Positions 31,395-39,590 of a stretch of DNA of 47,328 nt are shown one piece after another. A program made the translations under genes and the position numbers. The notes beneath the pieces are model-generated. The model was given only the letters and a program-made list of their open reading frames with translations, ran no database searches and was not told the origin of the DNA. Where the stretch lies: NCBI GenBank assembly GCA_905221605.1, contig CAJNDS010000610.1:57501-104828 (forward strand), given 5' to 3'. Within the stretch, counting starts at the first letter, position 1. Each line of letters begins with the position of its first letter. This DNA comes from Symbiodinium natans. Lineage: Eukaryota > Sar > Dinophyceae > Suessiales > Symbiodiniaceae.

Positions 31395-31580
31395 CTAAAT
31401 GTTAAACACGAGTTTGGGAATCGGACCCCATTGTTCAGCACGAATTTGGGAATTTGATTGGGTCCTCTGACCCCTTCTGACCCCCCATTCCTTTTCGGCC
31501 CCTCTGACCCTCTGGCCCCTCTGACCCCCCATTGTTCAGCACGAATTTGGGAATTTGATCCATTTTGGCCTTTCTGAACC
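31395..31580. repeat. Degenerate repeat (CACGAATTTGGGAATTTGAT units)
   Basis: Two or three copies of TTCAGCACGAATTTGGGAAT separated by GACCCC- and CTCTGACC-rich segments; related to the array at 21907-22435. Confidence 0.65.
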
Positions 31581-31589
31581 ATTTTTCAG

Positions 31590-31990
31590 ATGTTCAGGGT
31601 TTCAGGGCCTCAAGGCTGGTGTTTAGGGTTTCAAGGCCTCACGACCTGGTATCAAGGCCTGCCTGGCGTTTAGGGTTTCAAGGCTTCACGGCCTGGCGTT
31701 TAGGGCCTCACGGCCTGGTGTTTAGGGTTTCAGGGCCTCAAGGCCTGGTGTTTAGGGTTTCAGGGCCTCAAGGCCTGGTGTTTAGGGCGTTTAGGGTTTC
31801 AGGGCCTCAAGGTCTGTTGTTTAGGGTTTCAAGGCCTCACGGCCTGGTGTTTAGGGTTTCAAGGCCTCAAGGCCTGGCGTGGCTTGTGTTAAGTGCTTGG
31901 TACTACGGCATCAAGGCCTGGTGTTTAGAGTTTCAAGGCCTCATGGCCTGGTGTTTAGGCTTTGTTGAGGGTTTCAGGGCCTCGTTTAGG
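31590..31990 (+). repeat. Tandem array, ~30-bp unit with a telomere heptad
   Basis: Roughly twelve units of the form TTTAGGGTTTCAAGGCCTCA plus CGGCCTGGTG. Each joins a TTTAGGG to an AAGGCCT palindrome. The 143-codon open frame across it encodes a repeating FRVSRPQGLV-type peptide, most simply explained by unit length being near a multiple of three. Confidence 0.88.
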
Positions 31991-31999
31991 GTTTAGGGT

Positions 32000-32126
32000 T
32001 CCTGTCGCTTCGAAGTCTTCTGGCCAGGCACCGGGGACGATGAAGAAGACGACCGTGGGCGCCTCGGTCCCTGCCTTCGCGCCAGACCCAGAGAAGCCAA
32101 TACCCATGAAGCAGGGAACGGTGGTT
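32000..32126 (+). other. GC-rich exon-like island
   Basis: About 125 bp of GC-rich sequence with an open frame containing ATGAAGAAGACGACC and a Pro-rich continuation, bounded on both sides by TTTAGGG. No splice sites can be fixed. Possibly an exon relic. Confidence 0.2.
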
Positions 32127-32306
32127 TAGGGTTTAGGGTTTAGGGTTTAGGGTTTAGGGTTTAGGGTTTAGGGTTTAGGGTTTAGGGTTTAGGGTTTAGG
32201 GTTTAGGGTTTAGGATTCAGGGTTTAGGGTTTAGGGTTTAGGGTTTAGGGTTTAGGGTTTAGGGTTGAGGGTTTAGGATTCAGGGTTTAGGGTTTAGGGT
32301 TTAGGG
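32127..32306 (+). repeat. (TTTAGGG)n tract
   Basis: About 25 heptads with two TTCAGGG variants. Confidence 0.95.
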
Positions 32307-32735
32307 ACTTCCTTAGATTGATTTCGGGAAGATTCCTGATTAAGAGTTTCGGAGCTTGTGTCGTGGGCCCATATTGTAGGGCCGTTTAGCGAACCCTAGA
32401 CCCTGAACTTAGTGCAATACCCATCAACCCTAAGCTCTAAACGCTGGTTCAGGGGCATGGTAGTCATGAGCAGGGTGGTAGGTACACGAGTTAACGAGTT
32501 ACGGCTAGGTATAACCACAGGTCTCCCCAAGGTCATGATTCATGAGCTAGTCGACTTGTAAAGCAAACCCTTAACCCTAAGCCCTCAACCCTACGCTCAA
32601 GAAGGCAATGGCGCGTGGTAGGAGTTTATGTCCATTGAACCCTGGGAAAGCCTGACACGCCCAAACCCCTAGAAAACCAACAATGTTTAGGGTTTAGGGC
32701 TTAGCATCTAGGGTTTAGGGCCGAAACCTCTAACC
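32307..32735. other. Spacer, no gene seen
   Basis: Ordinary composition with a few stray heptads (32684-32715). Confidence 0.6.
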
Positions 32736-32739
32736 CTAG

Positions 32740-33040
32740 ACAACCCTCAACAACCCTCAACAACCCTCAACAACCCTCAACAACCCTCAACAACCCTCAA
32801 CAACCCTCAACAACCCTCAACAACCCTCAACAACCCTCAACAACCCTCAACAACCCTCAACAACCCTCAACAACCCTCTCAACAACCCTCTCAACAACCC
32901 TCAACAACCCTCAACAAGCCTCAACAACCCTCAACAACCCTAAACCCCTAAACTCTAAACCCTAAACCCTCAACCCTCAACCCCAGACACTAAACATTAA
33001 ACCCTAAACCCTAAACTCTAAACCCTAAACCCGAAACCCC
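32740..33040 (-). repeat. Decamer (CAACCCTCAA)n tract then CCCTAAA
   Basis: About nineteen copies of a 10-bp unit that reads as a CCCTCAA heptad plus CAA, followed by mixed CCCTAAA/CCCTCAA. The only decamer expansion in the window. Confidence 0.93.
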
Positions 33041-33117
33041 AACATCTGGAGGAGGCCGACCCCTCCTGGACGGAGCTGCTCCCGAGCCGGAGGCCTCGAG
33101 GGCTTGGTGTTTTAATT

Positions 33118-33126
33118 GTTTTGGGT

Positions 33127-33172
<46 letters not shown>

Positions 33173-33260
33173 GGTTTAGGGTTTAGGGTTTAGGGTTCAG
33201 GGTTTAGGGTTTAGGGTTGAGGGTTGAGGTTGAGGGTTTTGGGTTTTGGGTTTTGGGTTT
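33118..33260 (+). repeat. (TTGAGGG)n and TTTAGGG tract
   Basis: Seven TTGAGGG units, then TTTAGGG, then TTTTGGG. TTGAGGG is the complement of the CCCTCAA variant seen elsewhere. Confidence 0.93.
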
Positions 33261-33359
33261 AGGGATGTCTCCCCTTAGACTAGCAGTCCTTAACAGAGAT
33301 TATAGTACCCCCTATTGTACTCCCTCCTAAGGACTGTTAGTATAAGGGGGAACATCCCA
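33261..33359. mobile_element. MITE-like foldback element, family B copy 2
   Basis: Matches 16072-16167: GGGATGTCTCCCCTTAGACT at the left, AAGGGGGAACATCCCA at the right, with AGCAGTCCTTA/TAAGGACTGTT inner inversion. Inserted directly at the end of a TTTAGGG-type tract. No clear target duplication. Confidence 0.8.
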
Positions 33360-33679
33360 AGCTGGAGGGCGGGGGGGGGGGGGGGACGAATTTTCGAGGT
33401 TTTTTGCGGGTTTCGCATTTTTCGGGTTCTTGAGGGCTGATCTGTCATCGTTGAGACCTAACGCCCTGAACACCAAAACCCTACACCCTAAACCCTAAAC
33501 CCAAAGCCCTAAGCCCCAAGCCCCGAGCCCCAAGCCCCCTGAGCCCTGCCAGACCCTAAGCCCGCAATCCCAAACCCTGAGCACCCAAAACCCGAAACCC
33601 TGAACACCCAAAACCCGGATCTTGAGTCGAAGAGGTCCCGCTGCCTCCTCCACAGGGCCTGCCGCCAGGTTTCAGCGTT

Positions 33680-33795
33680 TAATATAGGAGTCGGAAAACA
33701 TTCCCCACAATATTCTCTTACGGTACCTTCTTGTAATATGCTTTCATGACCCCCCCCCAAAACCCTATTCTAATTCTGAAGGCCCCCCATATTAG
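33680..33795. mobile_element. MITE-like element, family C copy 3
   Basis: TAATATAGGAGTCGGAAAAC at the left, a C-run followed by AAAACCCTATTCTAATT, and GGCCCCCCATATTA at the right. The ends are inverted relative to each other. Confidence 0.75.
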
Positions 33796-33819
33796 ATTTT
33801 TAGGTTTTGGGGCTTCACG

Positions 33820-33905
33820 TGGGACTCTATTTACCTACAGCTTAGCAGCAACTGCCCCTTAGTTAGAAGGTAGAACCCATAAAGCTGGAGGCAAATAGGG
33901 TCCCA
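33820..33905. mobile_element. Short foldback element
   Basis: GTGGGACTCTATTTACCT and AGGCAAATAGGGTCCCA are inverted, with CAGCTT/AAGCTGG continuing inward. About 85 bp. Single copy noticed. Confidence 0.5.
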
Positions 33906-33929
33906 GGTAGGGTTACTGGGGCTCAAGCA

Positions 33930-34028
33930 CCTAAACCCTAAACCCTAAACCCTAAACCCTAAACCCTAAACCCTAAACCCTAAACCCTAAACCCTAAACC
34001 CTAAACCCTAAACCCTAAACCCTAAACC
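33930..34028 (-). repeat. (CCCTAAA)n tract
   Basis: About fourteen perfect heptads. Confidence 0.94.
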
Positions 34029-34156
34029 ATGGATCCGGAATCGTTTAACATTTTTCTCACAAAGTGCTGAATGATGACGCTGGCAGACCAATGCTGGGAC
34101 GTAAAAGGAAGTTGCTCGATGCCATGAGAGGAAACCAGATTCGGAGCTTCCAGACC

Positions 34157-34425
34157 CTAAAACCTAAACCCTAAACCCTAAACCCTAAACCCTAAACCCT
34201 AAACCCTAAACCCTAAACCCTAAACCCTAAACCCTAAACCCTAAACCCTAAACCCTAAACCCTAAACCCTAAACCCGAAACCCGAAACCCTAAACCCTAA
34301 ACCCTAAACCCTAAACCCTAAACCCTAAACCCTAAACCCTAAACCCTACACCCTACACCCTACACCCTAAACCCTAAACCCTAAACCCTGAACCCTAAAC
34401 CCTAAACCCTAAACCCTAAACCCTC
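34157..34425 (-). repeat. (CCCTAAA)n tract
   Basis: About 37 heptads with short CCCGAAA and CCCTACA blocks. Confidence 0.95.
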
Positions 34426-34959
34426 TAAGAGCTTGAGGACTTATAGGGTCTGCCTGGGCTCGTTCTGCCACCCGCCCCTTTTTCCTGATGTCCTGGGAGG
34501 GTTTCCCTGCCCGGCCCACAGGCAATCCACTAGCTCACTTCGGGTTTAGGGTTTAGGGTTTAGTGTTTAGGGTTCGGGCCTTTGCTCGCTGATGTCTGCC
34601 ATTGATGCAGGAGGTAGTGGCCCTGCGAGGCACTGTTTAGATTCCCTTGTAATCCCCTTTAAACCAAAAAGGGCACCCTTTTTATTCCTAGGTTTCTCCT
34701 GGGTCTTGTATGGGTGACATGAAAGGAACAAACGGGCAGAGGATGGTTGACAAGTTCAGAGCGCTCGATATCTCAGCCAAGCACGACAGCGGCTCAAGCT
34801 TTGGCGAGCTAGTTCCCTCCGCCCACCATGACGTCCCTGGTGTCCAAGGCCGCTTTGGGTGAATCGGACGGAATGATAATGTAGTCCGATAGTGTCTCTT
34901 GCTACAGCTCGAGTGTTTGTTCCTGCCTTGTCGGGGGCGCGCGTCCTGATGTGTCGCAG
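34426..34959. other. 5' flank of the membrane-protein gene
   Basis: Should hold the first exon of the gene below, but I cannot fix it. 34643-34690 shares CCCTTGTAATCCCCTTTAAA and AACCAAAAAGGG with 37872-37925, so a small repeat lies here. A short TTTAGGG tract is at 34540-34575. Confidence 0.45.
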
Positions 34960-35484
34960 GTCCTTCTCGCGGCTGCCTGCTGCGCAAGCGCCTGGGCCTG
35001 CAACAACGCTGGCGAGTTCGACCAGAATGCCTTCACGGCGTCCCTCTACGGTGGCTCTTTCGGCGGCATGGCGCTGGCCCTCATCATGGTGATCCTGGCC
35101 TCCTTCCCGCTTTGCTGTGGAGTGTTGAAGCAGTACGGGAAGATCATTGCTGGCGTCGCCATCGTGCTTGGGTTGGTCTCCTTGGCGGTTCCCCTCCTTG
35201 GCTCCATGGGTGCCTGCGGGCCCTTCGTGGATGCCATTTGTAATGAGCGCTGCAGCGGCTACGAGTGCTCACCACAGGAGAGGGACGACATGTCCTCCCT
35301 TTGCAACGCGCTGGGCTTCCTGGTGGTCTACATCGGCGCCTTTGGCTGGGCCACCTGCGTCTTGGGCATCGTGGCGGCATCACTGGGCTGCTGCGTGTGC
35401 TGCGGCTGCTGCAAGGCCAAGATGGACGAGCCCGCGCCAGGGGGTGGGCCAGCCGTGGTGGTTGGGGCCGTACAGCAGAAATGA
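34960..35484 (+). CDS. Small multi-pass membrane protein with Cys-rich loop
   Basis: Open frame after a GTCGCAG|G acceptor, ending in TGA at 35482-35484. About 174 codons are visible; the ATG must be in an upstream exon, because the frame has only a GTG before the acceptor. It begins with a hydrophobic Ala/Cys-rich signal-like segment, then membrane segments at about residues 36-60, 65-86 and 120-147 (numbered from 34951). A loop at 89-118 has five or six cysteines. CCVCCGCC at 147-154 is a likely palmitoylation cluster, followed by a short Pro/Gly tail. The topology resembles tetraspan-type proteins but I cannot assign a family. Confidence 0.7.
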   Translation, partial: VLLAAACCASAWACNNAGEFDQNAFTASLYGGSFGGMALALIMVILASFPLCCGVLKQYGKIIAGVAIVLGLVSLAVPLLGSMGACGPFVDAICNERCSGYECSPQERDDMSSLCNALGFLVVYIGAFGWATCVLGIVAASLGCCVCCGCCKAKMDEPAPGGGPAVVVGAVQQK

Positions 35485-36182
35485 AGTGAAGTGAAACTCT
35501 GCAAGCAGCTTCTGACCGTCGACCGTGAAGGTCGGGTGCCACCTGGGCTGGGCTCAAAGTTTCTCAGGGAGTCCAGGCAGCAGGTGGCCAGTTTTGCAGA
35601 AGCCAGCTTCGGGCTGTGCGTTTTCAAGCGATTTCAACTGTCTGATCTCAAGGGGCCCCGAAGGGGTCCCGGAAAGGCGCGCTTGGCCAGTGGCGTTGAC
35701 CTTGCTGGACCAGCCCCAGGTCCCTTCTTGGGGAGTAGGGTTTAGGGTTTAGGGTTTAGGGTTTAGGGTTTAGGGTTTAGGGTTTAGGGTTTAGGGTTTA
35801 GGGTTTAGGATTCCGAAAGATCAACGCCACAGGACCCATGCCCTGAGGTCTCCTACATTCCTCCTGTTTCAAGACTCTTTCTTGCGTCGAGGCGAGAAAG
35901 TGCAAATTTGCACCTAGGCCCTCAGGCACTTTTGACATGCAATTCATTGGCTGGAGGCGCATCATTTGCGAAGGTTGTGTTGAAGGTTCTTGCCATGACG
36001 AGAGTTGGCCTTGCAAGGAACTGGCTTGCCCCATGATTTTATAGCGTGTTCGGCTTACGCGCCGTATGCTGGGACTCATGCCGGTGGCGACTTCGCTTGT
36101 GATGATTTGGCGTTGCCTCCCAGGCTCAAGGGTTTTTAGCTTTTAAAGGTGATCAGCCATGCAGACCTGAAAGTGGGTCGCA
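35485..36182. other. 3' flank and spacer
   Basis: Contains a (TTTAGGG)n tract at 35735-35810. Open frames at 35491-35752 are anonymous. Nothing else recognised. Confidence 0.6.
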
Positions 36183-36295
36183 ATGGTGTCGCGTCCTTTG
36201 CTTGTTGTGCTTTGGAATGCGGTGCTGGCATGGGGGTCACATGATGCTTGCCGTGCGAGCCAGGACCTGCGCTTGCCAGACATGTTCAGCCAAAT
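36183..36295 (+). CDS. SBBP-repeat protein, proposed exon 1 (signal peptide)
   Basis: ATG at 36183 opens MVSRPLLVVLWNAVLAWGS, a good secretion signal (basic residue, hydrophobic core, small residues before the cut). The frame stays open through DLRLPDMFSQM and then runs into TTTAGGG repeat and a stop, so a donor must lie before about 36300; its exact base is unclear. It fits as the start of the beta-propeller gene that follows, 140 bp before the next exon. Confidence 0.45.
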
Positions 36296-36436
36296 GGGGT
36301 TTAGGGTTTAGGTTTACGGTTTATGGTTTTGGGTTCAGGGTTCAAGGAAACAATGGTTTGGAGAACCAGAAAGCAACGGAGTATGACACATTGTTCTCCC
36401 GATTTACTTAGAGACTTAGGGCTTTCAATCTCTCAA

Positions 36437-36647
36437 ATGGCTTTGTTGCCCACAAAGACCTCCGGGGCTACGGGGGTCCCCGTGGGGAAGTCGAAGCGGG
36501 TTGAATGTGGGAAGGACACATCGGCGCTGATGCAGCTGCAAGAAGATCTCGAGGCGCGCGCCTGGACGAAGCTTGTGAGTACGCCGCAGTTGGATGATGT
36601 ACGGGGCCTGGCATATGGTGCGGGCGCGCTGTACTTGGCATCACGAA
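36437..36647 (+). CDS. SBBP-repeat protein, proposed exon 2
   Basis: The frame encodes DTSALMQLQEDLEARAWTKL, then DDVRGLAYGAGALYLAS. This is the beta-propeller rhythm (D-A-x-x-x-L-x-x-x-G-x-x-x-W-x-x-x-x and then a G-x-A-x-x-x-x-G-x-x-Y-x-x-x strand) seen in later exons. The start at ATG 36437 is arbitrary; an acceptor nearby is equally possible. Donor candidates are GTGAAG at 36648 (gives phase 1, matching the next exon), GTGAGA at 36659, or a non-GT donor. Confidence 0.5.
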
Positions 36648-36702
36648 GTGAAGGACCTGTGAGAATGAGTACCAGGCAGTAGTGATTCATTCCCTGTCCG
36701 TT

Positions 36703-36812
36703 TAATATAGGGTTCGGAATAATTTCTCATAGTATTCCCTTAGGGTCCCTTTATACATATACTATACTAACCCACCCCAAAAAACCCTATACTTCTTCAG
36801 GCCCCTATATTA
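36703..36812. mobile_element. MITE-like element, family C copy 4
   Basis: Best-preserved copy: TTTAATATAGGGTTCGG at the left, CCTATATTA at the right, and CCACCCCAAAAAACCCTATA in the interior. It sits in proposed intron 2 of the SBBP gene. Confidence 0.78.
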
Positions 36813-36928
36813 CGTAGTTCAGCTCTTTTGGTTCATTTGGAACTCTGGGCCGCGCCTGGGTGCAGATGGTCAAATCTCTAACTTCGGGTCTCTTTTGGGG
36901 TTACTATGATAAGGTTATCGTGTTTATT

Positions 36929-36996
36929 AAGGGAGGGGGGGCTTCAAGGGGGGTATGTAACCTAAGGTTCCTTGTACTCCCCCTTGAACCCCCCTC
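36929..36996. mobile_element. Short foldback element
   Basis: AAGGGAGGGGGGGCTTCAAG faces CTTGAACCCCCCTCCCTTAA around a short CCTAAGG core. GATAAGG occurs on both outer sides (36909 and 37013 vicinity) as a possible direct repeat. Confidence 0.6.
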
Positions 36997-37044
36997 CCTT
37001 AAGAACCCTCTGATAAGGCGGCCCCAACTATTTCGGGTACCCAG

Positions 37045-37180
37045 AACCCTAAACCCTAAACCCTAAACCCTAAACCCTAAACCCTAAACCCTAAACCCTA
37101 AACCCTAAACCCTAAACCCTAAACCCTAAACCCTAAACCCTAAACCCTAAACCCTAAACCCTAAACCCTAAACCCTAAGC
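37045..37180 (-). repeat. (CCCTAAA)n tract in intron 2
   Basis: About nineteen perfect heptads. Confidence 0.94.
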
Positions 37181-37216
37181 GAAGAAAAAGCATCATGACA
37201 ACTCCCCACATGTTGT

Positions 37217-37386
37217 GGGAGACCCAGGGGCTCCAATACCCCTTAACTTAATGAAGGAATATTCATTAGCAAAAAAGAAGGTGTTCCTAGTATGGTTGAA
37301 GGGAATATTCATTAACAAAAAAGAGGGTGTTCCTAGTATGGTTGAAGGAATATTCACTCATTAAGGAGTATTGGGGTCTCTGGGGA
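37217..37386. mobile_element. Foldback element with internal duplication
   Basis: GAGACCCAGGGGCTCCAATA at the left is inverted at the right as TATTGGGGTCTCTGGGG, with CCCCTTAA/TTAAGGAG inside. The interior holds two direct copies of a ~58-bp segment containing AGGGTGTTCCTAGTATGGTT. Confidence 0.72.
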
Positions 37387-37484
37387 CATGCAAATTCGCC
37401 TGCCATTGGGCAGGGGTGTTTTGTGGGTCCTCGTCCAGCAGCTGCACCATTCTTCTCCTTCCTGCAGCATGCGCAGCGGGTTTA

Positions 37485-37597
37485 GGTTTCAGGTTCAGGG
37501 TTCAGTGTTCAGGGTTCAGGGTTCAGGGTTTAGGGTTTAGGGTTTAGGGTTTAAGGGTTTAGGGGTTTAGGGTTTAGGGTTTAGGGTTTAGGGTGAC
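37485..37597 (+). repeat. TTCAGGG/TTTAGGG tract
   Basis: TTCAGGG units first, then TTTAGGG. Confidence 0.9.
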
Positions 37598-37685
37598 CGC
37601 CTCGCATGCCAAGCAAGCCAATGCTTCAGGCCTTCTGACAAACTCAGACCGTTATCGCCAACATGCGTCCACCATGCCTGCCACA

Positions 37686-37820
37686 AAATATAGGGTTGGG
37701 AATAATTACGAATAGTATTCCCTTATAGTCCCTTGAAAAATACACTATGATAACCCCAAAGCCTTTATAAATATACGATAATACCCCAAAGCCCTGTTCG
37801 AATTATTAAGCCCCCTATGT
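37686..37820. mobile_element. MITE-like element, family C copy 5
   Basis: AATATAGGGTTGGGAATAAT at the left and TTATTAAGCCCCCTATGT at the right. The interior CCCCAAAGCC segment is duplicated once (37755 and 37787). Lies in proposed intron 2. Confidence 0.75.
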
Positions 37821-38017
37821 CACTCAACTAGGACCCAGAGTAGGCCCTCATCTTATTCCTTGCTTTAGGGTTCGGGTTCCCTTATAAACCCCTTTGAACC
37901 AAAAAGGGTAACAATTCATACCTCCTCTATCCTAAACCCTAACTCCATCTGCCCCCGACTTTGTGGTGCCGCAAGCAGCAGAAAGCACACGAACTCCTTT
38001 GTGCCGTGTGCTTGCAG

Positions 38018-38139
38018 GAGATGCGTTTGGTATCCGCAACATTGGCAGCTCGGACTCCTACTTCGCGAAGCTGACCCCGGGCGGGGCTGTGTCATGGGCA
38101 GCGCGTGAGCCCCGAACCGATGCTTTCGACGATGCCTTA
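38018..38139 (+). CDS. SBBP-repeat protein, exon 3
   Basis: Acceptor GTGCTTGCAG|G, phase 1. It encodes DAFGIRNIGSSDSYFAKL, then PGGAVSWAAREPR and DAFDDAL. The core GSSDSYFAKLTPGGAVSW is the standard SBBP strand pair (G-S-D-x-x-x-A-K-L-x-x-x-G-x-x-x-W). GTTGTT after TTA gives a phase-0 GT donor at 38140; telomere-like repeat begins 10 bp later. The downstream intron carries the copia element. Confidence 0.65.
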
Positions 38140-38146
38140 GTTGTTG

Positions 38147-38270
38147 GTTTAGGGTTTAGGGTTTAGGGTTTAGGGTTTAGGGTTTAGGGTTTAGGGTTTA
38201 GGGTTTAGGGTTTAGGGTTTAGGGTTTCGGGTTTGGGGTTTGGGGTTTAGGGTTTGGGGTTTGGGGTTTC
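38147..38270 (+). repeat. (TTTAGGG)n/(TTTGGGG)n tract, insertion site of the copia element
   Basis: About ten TTTAGGG heptads followed by TTTCGGG and TTTGGGG variants. The last five bases, GTTTC, form the left target duplication. Confidence 0.95.
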
Positions 38271-38395
38271 TGCGCAGATAGTACAGTGTTTGTGCAGCCT
38301 TTCCCTTGAGTAGTGTTTGAGCCCAATACGTGTTAACACTGCAGCCCTGTGTTGGCTTAAAAGTCCGAGCTTTTGTGAGTTTAGCACTCCGCGCA
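38271..38395 (+). repeat. 5' LTR
   Basis: 125 bp, TGCGCAG...CCGCGCA, with TGCGC/GCGCA inverted ends. Contains a short hairpin AAAAGTCCGAGCTTTT. No TATA box seen. Identical to the 3' LTR. Confidence 0.96.
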
Positions 38396-38407
38396 TGGTA
38401 GCGGAGC
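38396..38407 (+). promoter_or_regulatory. Primer binding site (initiator Met-tRNA type)
   Basis: TGGTAGCGGAGC lies immediately after the 5' LTR. TGGTAGC matches the start of the site used by yeast Ty1, and TGGTA plus GAGC resembles the plant copia site; both pair with the 3' end of initiator Met-tRNA. Confidence 0.8.
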
Positions 38408-38439
38408 TCTGGTCGGCAGCCAGGGCTCCGAAACTCACT

Positions 38440-38515
38440 TAGGGGTTAAACCCCTGAAAGGCGGGAGCTACCGCATAACCCCTCCGAAGGGGTGCTGCAG
38501 CTCCAGTTTCCGAGG
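38440..38515 (+). other. Structured 5' leader with first copy of a 14-bp motif
   Basis: Hairpin AGGGGTTAAACCCCT, then GCGGGAGCTACCGC (38461-38474), then hairpin ACCCCTCCGAAGGGGT. The 14-mer is a near-palindrome. It recurs at 39453-39466 and 44507-44520. Possible packaging or dimerisation structure (inference). Confidence 0.5.
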
Positions 38516-38526
38516 TCCGTGTGTAG

Positions 38527-39450
38527 GACCCGGTCAATCCCGCAGAGACGGGGAAAGGTGGTGGAAAGGAGAAAGGGGAGAGCACGAGATCCCCCGAGGC
38601 CATAGCACGCCGACTTGCTCGTGGCCTGGCAAGACGCCTACAGAGGGAGGCGGACTACGAAGAGGTAGCCTTAGAGGAAGGGCAGGAGGAGCCTGAGGCA
38701 CGAGAAGCCAGAGCTGCTCCCGCGCTGAACCTCAGCTACCTGGAGGGACTTGCCTTGCAGGGTGGAAGCCAGGAGAACCTGGCCGCAATCCCTGAGACAA
38801 GGGAGTTCGTGAGTGACGAAAGGTCACTGTGGACGGGGCTTGAGCCTAGGGATAAGGCTTCGGTGAACTACCTCCGTGCTCAGAAAGCGCGGGAGGCAGT
38901 TTTCAAAGGTACCCCTTTTGCTCGACGCTTTCTGGAGGACAGACCTGGAAAGCAGGCAAGGGCAAGCTTTGCGAGGGACGAGGCTGTTCGACGTGTGGCA
39001 GCAGGACCTACTTCCAGTTCCTCGTCAAGCTCAGCGGTAACTCACCGGCAGGGATCGGAGAGACAAAGTGTGGAGGAAGCGCCGACGCTTTCCCACGCAC
39101 CAACAACAGAGTTCGAGTCAGTCGCTCCAACTCACCCTGCCACCAGCGTGTACTACAGCTCCGACGAGGAGGTTGAGGTCCAGGTGGAAGAGGAACCTGA
39201 GTCCTCAGTGACGCACCTTTCGGTGACAGAGGACACAAGCCGTGCAACAGCAACCTCGGCAGGATCGTCCTCGTGGTACAACTCCAGGGCCGGCAGCGAC
39301 ATCTGGAGGAGAGACGAGACTCGCAGGAACGAGCAGTGGGAGCGCTACCAGCCGTACCACGCCAACTACAGGTGGCAGCGTGGTGACTGGGACAACTGGT
39401 GGGAGACCGAGACTTGGAAGGAGCGCAGGTGGGGAAGAGACCCCCATTGA
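38527..39450 (+). CDS. Copia element 5' open frame (ORF1), no ATG
   Basis: 308 codons open from the stop at 38524 to TGA at 39448-39450, with no ATG anywhere in the frame. The early part is rich in Arg/Glu (ARRLARGLARRLQREADYEE), the middle is Ser/Glu acidic, and the end is Trp/Arg-rich (NYRWQRGDWDNWWETETW). Codon use is GC-rich like gag-pol. It is flanked on both sides by the 14-mer. Without ATG it would need a non-AUG start, a spliced leader exon, or it is coding history. No family recognised. Not in frame with gag; simple splicing at visible sites does not join them. Confidence 0.5.
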   Translation, partial: DPVNPAETGKGGGKEKGESTRSPEAIARRLARGLARRLQREADYEEVALEEGQEEPEAREARAAPALNLSYLEGLALQGGSQENLAAIPETREFVSDERSLWTGLEPRDKASVNYLRAQKAREAVFKGTPFARRFLEDRPGKQARASFARDEAVRRVAAGPTSSSSSSSAVTHRQGSERQSVEEAPTLSHAPTTEFESVAPTHPATSVYYSSDEEVEVQVEEEPESSVTHLSVTEDTSRATATSAGSSSWYNSRAGSDIWRRDETRRNEQWERYQPYHANYRWQRGDWDNWWETETWKERRWGRDPH

Positions 39451-39452
39451 CT

Positions 39453-39466
39453 GCGGGAGCTACCGC
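39453..39466 (+). other. Second copy of GCGGGAGCTACCGC
   Basis: Exact 14-bp match to 38461-38474, three bases after the ORF1 stop. Confidence 0.9.
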
Positions 39467-39474
39467 ACACGGTC

Positions 39475-39555
39475 GTGAGTAGATCGGTGTATAGTTCTGT
39501 ACAAATTCATTTTCCCTTGATTTGGTTTTCCAAGTTTTCCCTTTCAACTTTCTAG
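39475..39555 (+). other. Intron-like segment or trans-splice acceptor before gag
   Basis: Starts GTGAGT and ends with a pyrimidine-rich run TTTTCCCTTTCAACTTTCTAG followed by G (acceptor AG at 39554-39555). 81 nt, clearly T-rich against its surroundings. It fits a short cis-spliced intron or an acceptor for spliced-leader addition to a gag-pol mRNA, as dinoflagellates trans-splice many mRNAs. Gag ATG is 35 nt downstream. Confidence 0.5.
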
Positions 39556-39590
39556 GTCACACTCCGTAGTGGGCCTAGGCACTGAGAGCT

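Noticed and set aside
31565-31996. 143-codon repetitive protein
   Set aside because: The peptide repeat follows the ~30-bp DNA satellite; unit length varies and the frame survives only because most units are multiples of three.
39428-39556. Splicing that would fuse ORF1 to gag (donor CAG|GTGGGG at 39429 to acceptor at 39555)
   Set aside because: The resulting frame does not match gag, and the later GTGAGT donor lies after the ORF1 stop.
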